A DNA stretch of 36,976 bases from Siccibacter turicensis LMG 23730 (GCF_000463155.2 NZ_AWFZ01000031.1:1-36976); one strand, 5' to 3'; shown: positions 24,101 through 29,297, counted from the stretch's first letter. The notes: generated from the letters alone by a model not told the origin. A program made the numbers and translations.

Positions 24101-24783
24101 CGGAAGGAGAGGTTAGTATTCCGGCTGTAACCATTAACGAAAATGGGCGTAGCGTCAACAAGGATATTCGTGTTGAGTTTGAAGCGATGGAAAATGACTC
24201 AACCTCCTATCGCGTAATAGTCAATGGACAACCAATGAAAGAGATCCACAAACCGGAGCAGGGCGGCAACATCGAGCAGTATGAAAAAGAAATGGCGGTT
24301 GTATCCAGTATAAAAAAAGCACTGGAGGAAAAAGGCATATCTACCATGAGCTATTTCAGCGATGCTCACAACTCGCCAACTGCACAGGTTGACCGCGATA
24401 TTCGTAAAGCTGAAATGGAACTTTCTAAGGAATTGATACGCCATGATCAGTACGTGAAATCAGGTAACTCAGAGACAGCCAGAGAGCATAAGGCCGAAGT
24501 GCTGGACTATCTTAAGGATAAAATCGCAACGGCTAAAGAAGCGCGTGAAAATGTGCTTGAGGCGTTCGCTAAGAACGGCAGCAGTAGTGAACAGGCAAAA
24601 GCTAAAGAAATGGTTATCGTGGCTTCCAAGCTGCCTAAAGACTTCCTTTTAGGCGGGGATGGTAAAGCGTATAACGATGCGTTTACGCCTAAACCTTTCC
24701 AGGCATCAACCCCGCAACGGGAAAAGCATACGCAAGACCAAGCCAAACCATCACAACAGCCCAAAATATCCTTTGATCGTTAA
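21178..24783 (+). CDS. MOBP-type relaxase with C-terminal LPD7-like domain
   Basis: A 1201-residue relaxase that nicks oriT and leads the DNA strand into the recipient. The HUH nuclease core is in the first 150 residues: GNAGIAEYLREGQKQGR (Tyr16 is a candidate catalytic Tyr), RYLHITISF, FYAEAHLPKIKS, and the metal-binding KPHVHIVIP (His125, His127). A polar, variable stretch follows (320-440), then helical regions. An LPD7-like domain lies at about 724-800 (LGTAFIDKGDKIEFPTLISD, KYKGKIQLTGMPGFKEKAIE). A long helical tail ends it. ATG 21178 has GGGG seven bases upstream. Two internal G-run ribosome sites, at 22153 and 23132, suggest an overlapping gene and a shorter in-frame product. A strong terminator follows. 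Confidence 0.92.
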   Translation: MAIVRVRGGNAGIAEYLREGQKQGRAFNRDELDMRVCLEGNLALTENIINAIPDKNQDRYLHITISFRENEVAVETLEQVVKEYKSMFLAAYKDDEVNFYAEAHLPKIKSITDRATGEEKERKPHVHIVIPKQNLLTGGALDPVGLYKHHERYHDAIQEKLNQKFNLESPKDFVRVTDDNQAQILSRVKADTFKGFRTDVKKEVFAIINDKEIKNYDAFIKELQNKYSEVRIRNKGTANEYLAIKTSTELNYINLKSPLFQRQYIEERRLEKPKLSLKQVDTLVDEWQNRVSKEIKYINKASKKVQHAYRAASAEEKREIILNRERGLYEHTESSGRRANREKSNKEPGNQNRGHKHIANTTFGLPEVLPRELVSDLDGYEHSGREREYNSSQAKQSRVLLREVQISSVADGRQQEYEHNGLRWSARDPRRVESVTGSIATAHIEKKTVATESELAEFKNIRQLLSGQHLLNRLSNTHGIDINQYTVKKAKDGSDRISAGKLNLNVSDFLTKEMKFTWNEAKSYLRQSYDEQLNNEMAKAKIKLPKEAWQEFNQNYRPEYFGKIKELRKELNYNCKVMRYETKQSYFKERAEIFSRKMSYAERKAALSVAIFNKLKHDKEVRQYQYVQRNLLSRFEKVETEFLISNYIQNREGGNYMGRLSDVIGGAAEKNAFSPFEPEYGINLKRHYNEINQNEEFNERQKKRLALNDLTPSKQDNGDVKYKTSLLGTAFIDKGDKIEFPTLISDKDKIALGLELAAEKYKGKIQLTGMPGFKEKAIEIAAERGLEVEFRPKKYQERFEELKQQFAQERAERSGATQEQANSSGASSSKPQQEREAQSELTLTGFKARDLPYNELSRDSVRELAVTLSERNISFKELAENAKTSPDKSVGELIEQIATKPELSRSATGLELHVTTMYDQESNRTKILVNDLPMDIYIQTASEIAQTDPDVIRMPLLANEELSQFTPQQLEQGYAEGEVSIPAVTINENGRSVNKDIRVEFEAMENDSTSYRVIVNGQPMKEIHKPEQGGNIEQYEKEMAVVSSIKKALEEKGISTMSYFSDAHNSPTAQVDRDIRKAEMELSKELIRHDQYVKSGNSETAREHKAEVLDYLKDKIATAKEARENVLEAFAKNGSSSEQAKAKEMVIVASKLPKDFLLGGDGKAYNDAFTPKPFQASTPQREKHTQDQAKPSQQPKISFDR
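22163..22474 (+). CDS. Gene nested out of frame inside the relaxase gene
   Basis: A 103-residue frame in the +1 phase relative to the relaxase. It has AAAGGGGGTTGT directly before its ATG, the plasmid's standard ribosome signal. The predicted protein looks real: CQKCYHANWFLTS, then CFCEKFRSVVW, then DCDGAHEIP, that is CxxC, CxC and a last Cys with aromatic residues between, as in a small metal-binding protein. The host relaxase is polar and unstructured over this part (residues about 329-432), so double coding would cost little. In RP4, traH lies inside traI in another frame; that is a precedent for the arrangement, not a claimed homology. Confidence 0.65.
   Translation: MSILKVLDDEPIEKKAIKSQVIKTVDISILPTLPLACQKCYHANWFLTSTDMNTQDESGSITAAKPNKAVCFCEKFRSVVWQTGGSKNMNITDCDGAHEIPVE
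23146..24783 (+). CDS. Possible C-terminal relaxase product from an internal start
   Basis: Inside the relaxase frame, GAAGGGGGTAATTAT precedes ATG 23146 (residue 657, MGRLSDVIGG). Translation from here would give a separate 545-residue protein starting just before the LPD7-like domain. Internal in-frame starts in mobilization and primase genes are known in IncQ mobA/repB and RP4 traC. The upstream codons Glu-Gly-Gly-Asn-Tyr could also be plain coding sequence, so expression is unproven. Confidence 0.45.
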   Translation: MGRLSDVIGGAAEKNAFSPFEPEYGINLKRHYNEINQNEEFNERQKKRLALNDLTPSKQDNGDVKYKTSLLGTAFIDKGDKIEFPTLISDKDKIALGLELAAEKYKGKIQLTGMPGFKEKAIEIAAERGLEVEFRPKKYQERFEELKQQFAQERAERSGATQEQANSSGASSSKPQQEREAQSELTLTGFKARDLPYNELSRDSVRELAVTLSERNISFKELAENAKTSPDKSVGELIEQIATKPELSRSATGLELHVTTMYDQESNRTKILVNDLPMDIYIQTASEIAQTDPDVIRMPLLANEELSQFTPQQLEQGYAEGEVSIPAVTINENGRSVNKDIRVEFEAMENDSTSYRVIVNGQPMKEIHKPEQGGNIEQYEKEMAVVSSIKKALEEKGISTMSYFSDAHNSPTAQVDRDIRKAEMELSKELIRHDQYVKSGNSETAREHKAEVLDYLKDKIATAKEARENVLEAFAKNGSSSEQAKAKEMVIVASKLPKDFLLGGDGKAYNDAFTPKPFQASTPQREKHTQDQAKPSQQPKISFDR

Positions 24784-24790
24784 CCATGAT

Positions 24791-24816
24791 AACCCGCCCT
24801 TAGAGGCGGGTTTTTT
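24791..24816 (+). terminator. Terminator after the relaxase gene
   Basis: AACCCGCC pairs with GGCGGGTT, followed by a T run. Confidence 0.9.
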
Positions 24817-24844
24817 GTGTCGCAGGGCAGGGAGGTAATTTATG

Positions 24845-24989
24845 ATCAAAATAACTGAACGTGTGTTATCGCGGGGCGGGAATGCTAAGTGACTGCTTTT
24901 AAAGAAAAGGCACTGAACGCCGGCGAGCTGGCCAGCTGCGACCGCGTGAGCCTCACGCGCCTGATTCCGTCAATTATTTTGGCGTATTA
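24845..24989 (+). repeat. Dispersed 145-bp repeat, copy B
   Basis: Direct copy of 11888-12029. Its inverted repeat GCGTGAG-C-CTCACGC is perfect, and AGCTGGCCAGCT is kept. It starts inside a 16-codon frame at 24842 (ATG with GGGAGG upstream, ending NAK). A GC-rich stretch (24990-25060) unlike the surrounding DNA follows. The gap 24817-25136 holds no other gene. Confidence 0.85.
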
Positions 24990-25136
24990 TCCGCTCCTCA
25001 GCCGCGCTGTTCGTTCCTCGCTTCGCTGCGGTACGCCTCAGCACGGCTTGCGGTGCGGTTCGATTTAAAAAAAAGAGGGAATATCTTTTTCTACATCATT
25101 TCTAACGTATATACAACATGCTACAAAATACAACAA

Positions 25137-25165
25137 AAAGGGCTTCATATAAAGCCCTTTATATT
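25137..25165 (-). terminator. Terminator of the small leftward operon
   Basis: AAAGGGCTT pairs with AAGCCCTTT around CATATA; on the minus strand TTTTTG follows. Ends the 53/45-residue operon. The AT palindrome variant TTATATTTATTATAA (25159-25173) overlaps its right side. Confidence 0.8.
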
Positions 25166-25173
25166 TATTATAA

Positions 25174-25311
25174 TTAGTATTCCGATAACCAGCCCCCTCG
25201 CTTGTTAACGGTTCTAACCATTCTCGCTTTCTTTACGTTCTGACGACGGCGTTTTTTATCTTCTGATTTAATAGCTATTGCATCACGATCAAAAAATGAT
25301 TTAGTTTTCAT
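25174..25311 (-). CDS. Small basic protein, 45 residues
   Basis: Starts MKTKSFFDRDAIAIK and then becomes very basic (KKRRRQNVKKARMVRTVNKR), ending GGWLSEY. It has AAAAGGTG upstream and starts 3 bases after the stop of the 53-residue gene. Nucleic-acid binding would fit the charge, but no family is recognised. Controlled with its partner by the GTGCC operators at 25492 and 25520. Confidence 0.65.
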   Translation of the reverse strand: MKTKSFFDRDAIAIKSEDKKRRRQNVKKARMVRTVNKRGGWLSEY

Positions 25312-25314
25312 ATT

Positions 25315-25476
25315 TCACACCTTTTGATTTTGTTGACGATTAGCGGCTTTTAAATCAAGACGCAGGGAAGCAAGGTAGAAGTTATAAGCAATTTCGTTTT
25401 TAGCACCTGCCTGTACTAAAGTATTAAATCGCTGACTGGTTTCCTGAATAATCTTACGTTGAGATTTAGCTTGCAT
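25315..25476 (-). CDS. Small helical protein, 53 residues
   Basis: A 53-residue helical protein (starts MQAKSQRKIIQETSQRF, ends ANRQQNQKV) with GAGGTGATCAC upstream of the ATG. It is the first gene of a two-gene unit with its own promoter P5 and terminator. The pairing of two very small genes under a tight operator resembles toxin-antitoxin or modulators of replication, but neither partner is recognised. Confidence 0.65.
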   Translation of the reverse strand: MQAKSQRKIIQETSQRFNTLVQAGAKNEIAYNFYLASLRLDLKAANRQQNQKV

Positions 25477-25491
25477 GTGATCACCTCAAAA

Positions 25492-25505
25492 GTGCCGTAT
25501 GGAAC
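25492..25505. promoter_or_regulatory. GTGCC operator, downstream copy at P5
   Basis: GTGCCGTATGGAAC, one arm mismatch. It lies at about the start of the P5 transcript, so P5 has two operators. Confidence 0.6.
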
Positions 25506-25513
25506 TAATGATT

Positions 25514-25541
25514 AGTATAGTGCCATATGGCACATTTGCAA
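25514..25541 (-). promoter_or_regulatory. Operator-in-spacer promoter P5
   Basis: On the minus strand TTGCAA, 16 bp, TATACT; operator GTGCCATATGGCAC at 25520-25533. Drives the 53/45-residue operon. Confidence 0.8.
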
Positions 25542-25548
25542 GCTTTTT

Positions 25549-25610
25549 TGTTTGCTTTTTGTTTGCTTTGTGTTTGTGGTTCGTTTTTTAAGTGTTTGCA
25601 AATAGTTTGC
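25549..25610 (+). repeat. Array 2 of 11-bp direct repeats (TGTTTGC plus 4)
   Basis: Six units starting at 25549, 25560, 25571, 25582, 25593 and 25604, each 11 bp apart; the fourth is degenerate. Same unit, strand and left flank (GCAAGC then a T run) as array 1 at oriT. It lies directly behind promoter P5. Confidence 0.92.
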
Positions 25611-25694
25611 CCTTAGCAATACCTTCATCCGTTAGGGGCAGGGCATACCGAGAGCTTATAAATAATTTCAATCGTATAGGAGCTGGAGATCTAA

Positions 25695-25769
25695 AATTTC
25701 AATTGGTAAGGGAGGGTTAAAAATAGGATAATTTCTATGTCGGAAACGGCAACCCTCCTTAAATTGAAA
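25695..25769 (+). other. Long RNA hairpin ahead of the 35-residue hydrophobic peptide
   Basis: TTTCAATT and AAGGGAGGGTT (left arm) pair with AACCCTCCTT and AATTGAAA (right arm), with one small bulge. The loop holds a possible start ATG at 25737. The stem ends about ten bases before the peptide ATG at 25780. This looks like a translation-control structure, as in type I toxin mRNAs. Confidence 0.65.
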
Positions 25770-25799
25770 GGTCAGGAAAATGATCATCGAACTAATTAA
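25737..25799 (+). CDS. Possible 20-residue leader peptide
   Basis: A 20-codon frame (MSETATLLKLKGQENDHRTN) that starts in the loop of the hairpin and overlaps the start of the 35-residue peptide. Translating it would open the hairpin's right arm. Coupled leader frames of this type are known for hok/mok. There is no clear ribosome site other than AGGATAATTTCT. Confidence 0.35.
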   Translation: MSETATLLKLKGQENDHRTN

Positions 25800-25887
25800 A
25801 AACCTTCCTCAAATCATCCTCGCTATCGCCACTCTTATTACAGCCATAACTCCACTTGTGAAGGTGCTTAAAAGCAAAAAGAAATAA
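25780..25887 (+). CDS. Small hydrophobic peptide, candidate type I toxin
   Basis: A 35-residue peptide with a single hydrophobic helix (PQIILAIATLITAITPLV) between a short N-terminus and a very basic tail (KVLKSKKK). Size, single membrane helix and Lys-rich end are as in Fst/Ldr/TisB-like membrane peptides. The ribosome site GGTCAGGAAA is partly next to a strong hairpin. A terminator follows the stop. The antisense RNA such a toxin would need was not identified. It might also be a phage-type or signalling peptide. Confidence 0.5.
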   Translation: MIIELIKNLPQIILAIATLITAITPLVKVLKSKKK

Positions 25888-25888
25888 A

Positions 25889-25920
25889 GTAAAAGCCCCT
25901 TCGGGGGCTTTTATTGTTTT
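25889..25920. terminator. Bidirectional terminator
   Basis: AAAAGCCCC pairs with GGGGCTTTT; T-rich on the right and A-rich on the left. Ends the 35-residue peptide transcript and the convergent operon that stops at 25911. Confidence 0.85.
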
Positions 25921-26141
25921 TTTTGTTCAAGATAGCTAAGTAATTTACCCAAGAAAATAGAACCGTTAACCGTATTTGCGAAAATTAATAATATCATGCC
26001 TATCCCTCTCCCAAAGTACCAAACTTCACTTACAGGAGTATTGTTGCACAAGCTAGGCAATATAAAAAGGAAAGTGCAAAATCCAAAAATGAATTTAGCA
26101 AAATCCCATCTTAAGTTATCAATTGTAATCTTATTTTTCAT
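25911..26141 (-). CDS. Small membrane protein, 76 residues
   Basis: Two hydrophobic segments (about residues 13-30, FAKFIFGFCTFLFILPSL; and 44-66, GRGIGMILLIFANTVNGSIF) and a basic end. Not recognised. ATG 26141 overlaps the end of the next upstream gene by 11 bases, so the pair is coupled. Last gene of a leftward group that includes Hha. Confidence 0.65.
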   Translation of the reverse strand: MKNKITIDNLRWDFAKFIFGFCTFLFILPSLCNNTPVSEVWYFGRGIGMILLIFANTVNGSIFLGKLLSYLEQKKQ

Positions 26142-26400
26142 CTTTTACCCCTATGCAATAATTATCTTTAAAATAAATTAATACACTTTCAATCAATCTT
26201 GATCCATAACTCGCAATTAGAAATATGAGAATAAAGTAACATATACCCCTCAAAACCTGAATTAAAAAAGTGTCACTTGATGAGGTAAAACTAGTTATGG
26301 ACATAAAAAAAACACAAACAAATACCAAAAAATAAAAAGCATCCCTTTTAATATCTTCTAGTTCAACAGTTTTTTTTGGTTTATCCATATTATCAGACAT
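26131..26400 (-). CDS. Small membrane protein, 89 residues
   Basis: A charged N-terminus (KPKKTVELEDIKRD) followed by two hydrophobic helices (FYFLVFVCVFFMSI and LRGICYFILIFLIASYG). Not recognised. ATG 26400 has GGAGAGTCGT upstream. It is followed, with overlap, by the 76-residue membrane protein; together they look like a two-component membrane unit. Confidence 0.65.
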   Translation of the reverse strand: MSDNMDKPKKTVELEDIKRDAFYFLVFVCVFFMSITSFTSSSDTFLIQVLRGICYFILIFLIASYGSRLIESVLIYFKDNYCIGVKDEK

Positions 26401-26415
26401 ACGACTCTCCGGTAA

Positions 26416-26619
26416 TTATTTAACAAATTTCCAAGCTGATTTTGGCACTTTATCAAAATTCTTTTTACAGGCCAATTCTGCACGTCTATGATCTGCCGCT
26501 GATTGAAATGCTGTATAATCAATTTGACTGACTTTTAATTCCATATGCTCAACCATTTTTTCAAGCGTTTCATCAGTGTTTGCGCGCCGAAATTTAAATA
26601 AGAAATCTAACTTATCCAT
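26416..26619 (-). CDS. hha: Hha/YmoA-family nucleoid modulator
   Basis: A 67-residue Hha-family protein. Along its whole length it fits the pattern of E. coli Hha: DFLFKFRRANTDETLEKMVE, AFQSAADHRRAEL, then YDK-like FDKVPKSAWKFVK. Hha proteins bind H-NS and strengthen silencing of transferred genes. The plasmid also carries an H-NS-like gene (31859), so a complete silencing pair is present. The ATG at 26619 directly follows the stop of the 71-residue membrane gene. Confidence 0.93.
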   Translation of the reverse strand: MDKLDFLFKFRRANTDETLEKMVEHMELKVSQIDYTAFQSAADHRRAELACKKNFDKVPKSAWKFVK

Positions 26620-26835
26620 TTAGTTATTTTTTCCAGATTTATAGATGTACCATGCTTCGTTTGCCTGTTTAAAAGCCCACATCCACGCAAAGGCGAAAGC
26701 GATGCTTAAACCCGCCATATTCCATAACTGCGGTTGTGTATACTCATCACTATAAAAAACGAGTCCAGCCCCAGCAATCAGGCTTATAACCATGAATATC
26801 ACGCCGCAGGTTACGTTAAAAATCACTCCGAACAT
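26620..26835 (-). CDS. Small membrane protein, 71 residues
   Basis: Two membrane helices (about residues 4-27, VIFNVTCGVIFMVISLIAG; and 36-55, LWNMAGLSIAFAFAWMWAF) and a Lys-rich end. Not recognised. AGAAGGAAATGAT precedes the ATG. Its start overlaps the end of the 152-residue HTH gene by 13 bases and its stop abuts hha. Confidence 0.65.
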   Translation of the reverse strand: MFGVIFNVTCGVIFMVISLIAGAGLVFYSDEYTQPQLWNMAGLSIAFAFAWMWAFKQANEAWYIYKSGKNN

Positions 26836-27281
26836 ATATCATTTCCTTCTGTATCAAACACACCAAAAACCGGAATGATTTCTTGTGGTGCTCGGCCAGT
26901 GATGACAAGGAACTTACGCCAGATTCCGTAAGGAATGTGTTTTTCTCCGTTCCTGTACTCTCTGATGCGTCGGCTTGCACCGTTTGAATGAATTCCTAAT
27001 AAAACGGCAAGGCTGCTATCCGAACCATATTCAGGGAAGGTAGATTTAAACTGTTCAAACCACGCATTAACGAGAGAATGTGGCGGTGCAATCCAGCCTT
27101 GTTCTACCGTCAAAAAATACCGTTCATCCAGGGTAGAATAATCAACGGCTTTTGCTTTAGGGTAGGGCGCAGCCGCAGCATTTGATTGCAAAGCTAAAAT
27201 TGATTGCTCAATCCCCTGTTTAAAGATCTCCATACGCTGCAATTTAATAGAAGGGAGATCTATTTTTATTCCGGTTTTCAT
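26823..27281 (-). CDS. HTH DNA-binding protein, 152 residues
   Basis: The C-terminal half has an XRE-like helix-turn-helix (SLAVLLGIHSNGASRRIREY, RNGEKHIPYGIWRKFLVITG), about residues 95-135. The same order and spacing, GLSDGSAWRKKEI then FEMLLLIAG, is seen in the 82-residue regulator at 12853, so the two may share a fold. The N-terminal half is helical (MEIFKQGIEQSILALQS). It heads a tight group with a membrane protein, hha and two more membrane proteins. Possible repressor of this group or of one of the plasmid-wide palindromes. AAGAGGTCAAGC precedes the ATG. Confidence 0.75.
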   Translation of the reverse strand: MKTGIKIDLPSIKLQRMEIFKQGIEQSILALQSNAAAAPYPKAKAVDYSTLDERYFLTVEQGWIAPPHSLVNAWFEQFKSTFPEYGSDSSLAVLLGIHSNGASRRIREYRNGEKHIPYGIWRKFLVITGRAPQEIIPVFGVFDTEGNDICSE

Positions 27282-27465
27282 GCTTGACCTCTTAAAACCC
27301 GTCTTTCAGTGAAAATAAAATAAAAGAATTATAACTAATATAAATTCTTTATAGTGTCGATTAGTCCTCAACTAACTTAGTTAGCAAAACGGCAAAGACA
27401 ATAAGGTTTTTTGTCAACAATCGTTTACTTTCAACAAGCGGCATAAAATTAATCTCTTTTATAAA
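27282..27465. other. AT-rich gap upstream of the HTH gene
   Basis: No gene supported. An AT palindrome-like stretch TTATAACTAATATAA lies near 27331, and AACTAACTTAGTTAG near 27370. Presumed promoter region of the HTH/hha group. Confidence 0.35.
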
Positions 27466-27489
27466 GGTAGGGGGCTAACCCCCTCCTTT
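27464..27489 (-). terminator. Probable terminator after the HsdS-like gene
   Basis: AGGGGG, CTAA, CCCCCT with extra pairing outside (AAAGG with CCTTT). On the minus strand the stem is followed by TTTATAAAAG. Confidence 0.6.
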
Positions 27490-27491
27490 GT

Positions 27492-27779
27492 TTAGCGCGG
27501 TTCCAGGACGATGTTTTTAACGTCAGAAACCTTGATGTTAACCAGGCTAAGTGATCCCGTTGCTACTGGTTCCCATACCTTTGATTGATGCAAGTGAAGG
27601 AAGCAGTAATAAAGGTAACGTGAAAGAACCAGATCCTGCCTTGTTACCTTAACTCCTATACTTTCAGGGTTGAAAGTGTAGGAGGGTTCGCCAACGGTTT
27701 TTAAAGAGCCTCGACGAATTATCCAAAAATCAGCATCAGGAAAATTCGTCTTAATGGTTGCAACATCAGAAAGTTTCAT
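27492..27779 (-). CDS. Small protein resembling part of a type I specificity subunit
   Basis: A 95-residue soluble protein. The order KLSDVATIKTNFPDADFW, then LVLSRYLYYCFLHLHQS, then SLVNIKVSDVKNIVL has the layout of one target-recognition half of HsdS (entry strand, helix with Gln, then I-x-V-x-D-V-K-x-I). No HsdM or HsdR is present. It could be a plasmid-borne HsdS-like decoy or an unrelated small family with a similar look. AAGGAAACG precedes the ATG at 27779. Confidence 0.55.
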   Translation of the reverse strand: MKLSDVATIKTNFPDADFWIIRRGSLKTVGEPSYTFNPESIGVKVTRQDLVLSRYLYYCFLHLHQSKVWEPVATGSLSLVNIKVSDVKNIVLEPR

Positions 27780-27842
27780 TCGTTTCCTTAGAGGGCTTAG
27801 CCTTCTCGGAACGAGTGGCTTTCTGTCGCCCCCGCAGGAACT

Positions 27843-27867
27843 ATATTAGGCGTTTTGCGCCTAATAT
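27843..27867. repeat. Inverted repeat ATATTAGGCG / CGCCTAATAT, copy 1
   Basis: Perfect 10-bp arms around TTTTG. A longer version of the same palindrome is at 29354-29388. The two bracket the group 27905-29297. Confidence 0.8.
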
Positions 27868-27904
27868 GCAAGGGTATTTATTATTTTTTGTACCTACTAA
27901 CCTT

Positions 27905-28213
27905 TTAAGGCCAAAACGGATCTTTAAAAAAGTTGGAAATAAGCAGCAAACTTTTATTATCAAGCACCTTAGCCGCATGTACGAAATCAAAAGAAGCATT
28001 AAGTATGTTGTAACTATTTTCTTCATCTTTCCCCAACCATACACGCGCAAAGAAAACAGCCATTATGTACTCTCCGCTACTTAACACTGTCAGGGCGCGT
28101 TTAAACGCCTCTAGCCGAATCTCTCGACCTTCCCAATCCCAAAGGCTGTACAGGGTAGGGTATTTGCTTACAAGCTCTCTAAATCGCTCCTGATTAACGC
28201 TAAGGTTTGCCAT
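27905..28213 (-). CDS. Unknown protein, 102 residues
   Basis: A soluble helical protein (starts MANLSVNQERFRELVSK), with WDWEGREIRLEAFKRALTVL and FFARVWLGKDEENSYNIL. Not recognised. The ATG at 28213 has AAGGAG eight bases upstream; an ATG at 28219 overlaps the stop of the nuclease gene but lies too close to the site. Cotranscribed with the SNase gene. Confidence 0.7.
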   Translation of the reverse strand: MANLSVNQERFRELVSKYPTLYSLWDWEGREIRLEAFKRALTVLSSGEYIMAVFFARVWLGKDEENSYNILNASFDFVHAAKVLDNKSLLLISNFFKDPFWP

Positions 28214-28218
28214 AGTCA

Positions 28219-28719
28219 TTACTCCTTATGTTGATTATGCAAATGTCGCCATTTCCACGGTTCGATTGCTTCATTCTCGCGCCACAGGCCAAGCCGGTTC
28301 TTACGCGCTTCATTTTCCTCGCGCTCCATCGCTTTACTGGATGGTACGTTATGGTAACGATACGCCCACGCATAGCCATTTTTAACCATTTCCGCATTGA
28401 CCAGGTACGACGAGCATTCACTATCACACTTCTTAACGTACACTTGCGCCAGCGTTCTACCATAGCGATCTGTTCCCATGCCTCTGACCGCTACCGCGTC
28501 TGCACCTCTCACAAAGTCGGTTAGGAACTGTTTTGCTTTCTGGCCGTATGGCTGCTTTTTCTCAGGGGCATCAATATCGATCAGACGAACACGTAGAGTT
28601 TTATTATCCTCTGTAACCTCTAACGTATCGCCATCGAGGATGCGTGTCACAGTTGCAGCCAGCGAGAGGGAAGGGAGGAAACATACAACAATGATCCAAT
28701 AAGCTAACTTCCGTTTCAT
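28219..28719 (-). CDS. nuc: Secreted staphylococcal-nuclease-type thermonuclease
   Basis: A 166-residue SNase-domain nuclease with a signal peptide (cleavage near SLSLAA, residue 21). Domain residues match: DGDT (29-32), RVRLIDIDAPE with Arg45, Asp50 and Glu53, and DRYGRTLAQV with Arg88. Such enzymes cut DNA and RNA with Ca2+, in the periplasm or outside. Similar genes are common in plasmid transfer regions (RP4 ParB, for example). The C-terminal NRLGLWRENEAIEPWKWR motif is typical. Its start touches the end of the 71-residue gene (28719). Confidence 0.93.
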   Translation of the reverse strand: MKRKLAYWIIVVCFLPSLSLAATVTRILDGDTLEVTEDNKTLRVRLIDIDAPEKKQPYGQKAKQFLTDFVRGADAVAVRGMGTDRYGRTLAQVYVKKCDSECSSYLVNAEMVKNGYAWAYRYHNVPSSKAMEREENEARKNRLGLWRENEAIEPWKWRHLHNQHKE

Positions 28720-28934
28720 TATTTCACCTTATTAAGTTGGTCAAGAAATGCAGAAACATCTTTGAAATGAAATTTTCGTTTCTTGTTCCAGCCTACAGAG
28801 ATTGGTTTAGGTAAGGGAATGCCTTTATAGACCTGCTCATGTTCAAGAAGATAAGCTAACTCACCTTCAGTTATTTTAATGGATTCTGCAAAGCTCTTAA
28901 AATCAATTGTAAGCATACCTGTATTAGCCGCCAT
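28719..28934 (-). CDS. Small AlpA/excisionase-like protein
   Basis: A 71-residue protein. The pattern ITEGELAYLLEHEQVYKGIPLP, in part, followed by KPISVGWNKKRKFHFKDVSAFLDQL is like small winged-helix excisionase or AlpA proteins, in which a helix-turn-helix is followed by Pro, a wing with Lys/Arg, and a final helix. There is no integrase here, so a regulatory role would be likelier. AAGGGTTGGTTAATA precedes the ATG. It overlaps the nuc start by one base. Confidence 0.6.
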   Translation of the reverse strand: MAANTGMLTIDFKSFAESIKITEGELAYLLEHEQVYKGIPLPKPISVGWNKKRKFHFKDVSAFLDQLNKVK

Positions 28935-28955
28935 TATTAACCAACCCTTACACCA

Positions 28956-29297
28956 TTAAAGTGAGTGTAGATTTACTATTTGTACGTTCGCAGGGGTAAC
29001 TTTTACTGTTTCACCTTTATGAATGATGTTATCAGGGGCTTTAATTTCATTACTGATAAAGCTAACCTCATACTGTTTATTACGGCATGTTTTTTGATTA
29101 AACCAAATAACCTTTGTTTCTGGTTTATTTACAGGATGGACAAGAATCCCCGTCATAACGCAACCTGTAGCTGGTTCATCCAGCGAAATGTTAGCTGAAT
29201 CGCTATCTTTGAAGTAATAGGTTAGCGGCAGCGGGGCGGCATGAGTCGCAAAAGTGAAAAGCATTAAAGATACCAGGCTGGTTTTATTAAGCTTCAT
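28956..29297 (-). CDS. Exported unknown protein, 113 residues
   Basis: Signal peptide (KTSLVSLMLFTFATHAAPLP), then a beta-rich periplasmic protein with two Cys (GCVMTG, KTCRNK) that may form a disulfide. ETKVIWFNQKTCRNKQYEVS, in part, is the most distinctive stretch. Not recognised. GGAGCGATTATTACC precedes the ATG. It heads the group with the AlpA-like and nuc genes. Confidence 0.7.
   Translation of the reverse strand: MKLNKTSLVSLMLFTFATHAAPLPLTYYFKDSDSANISLDEPATGCVMTGILVHPVNKPETKVIWFNQKTCRNKQYEVSFISNEIKAPDNIIHKGETVKVTPANVQIVNLHSL

Noticed and set aside
24990-25060. Insertion-sequence remnant in the GC-rich stretch
   Set aside because: The composition differs from its surroundings, but no transposase fragment, terminal repeat or target duplication can be shown.
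27758-28084. Rightward 108-codon frame
   Set aside because: It is antisense to two better-supported leftward genes and spans the ATATTAGGC palindrome.
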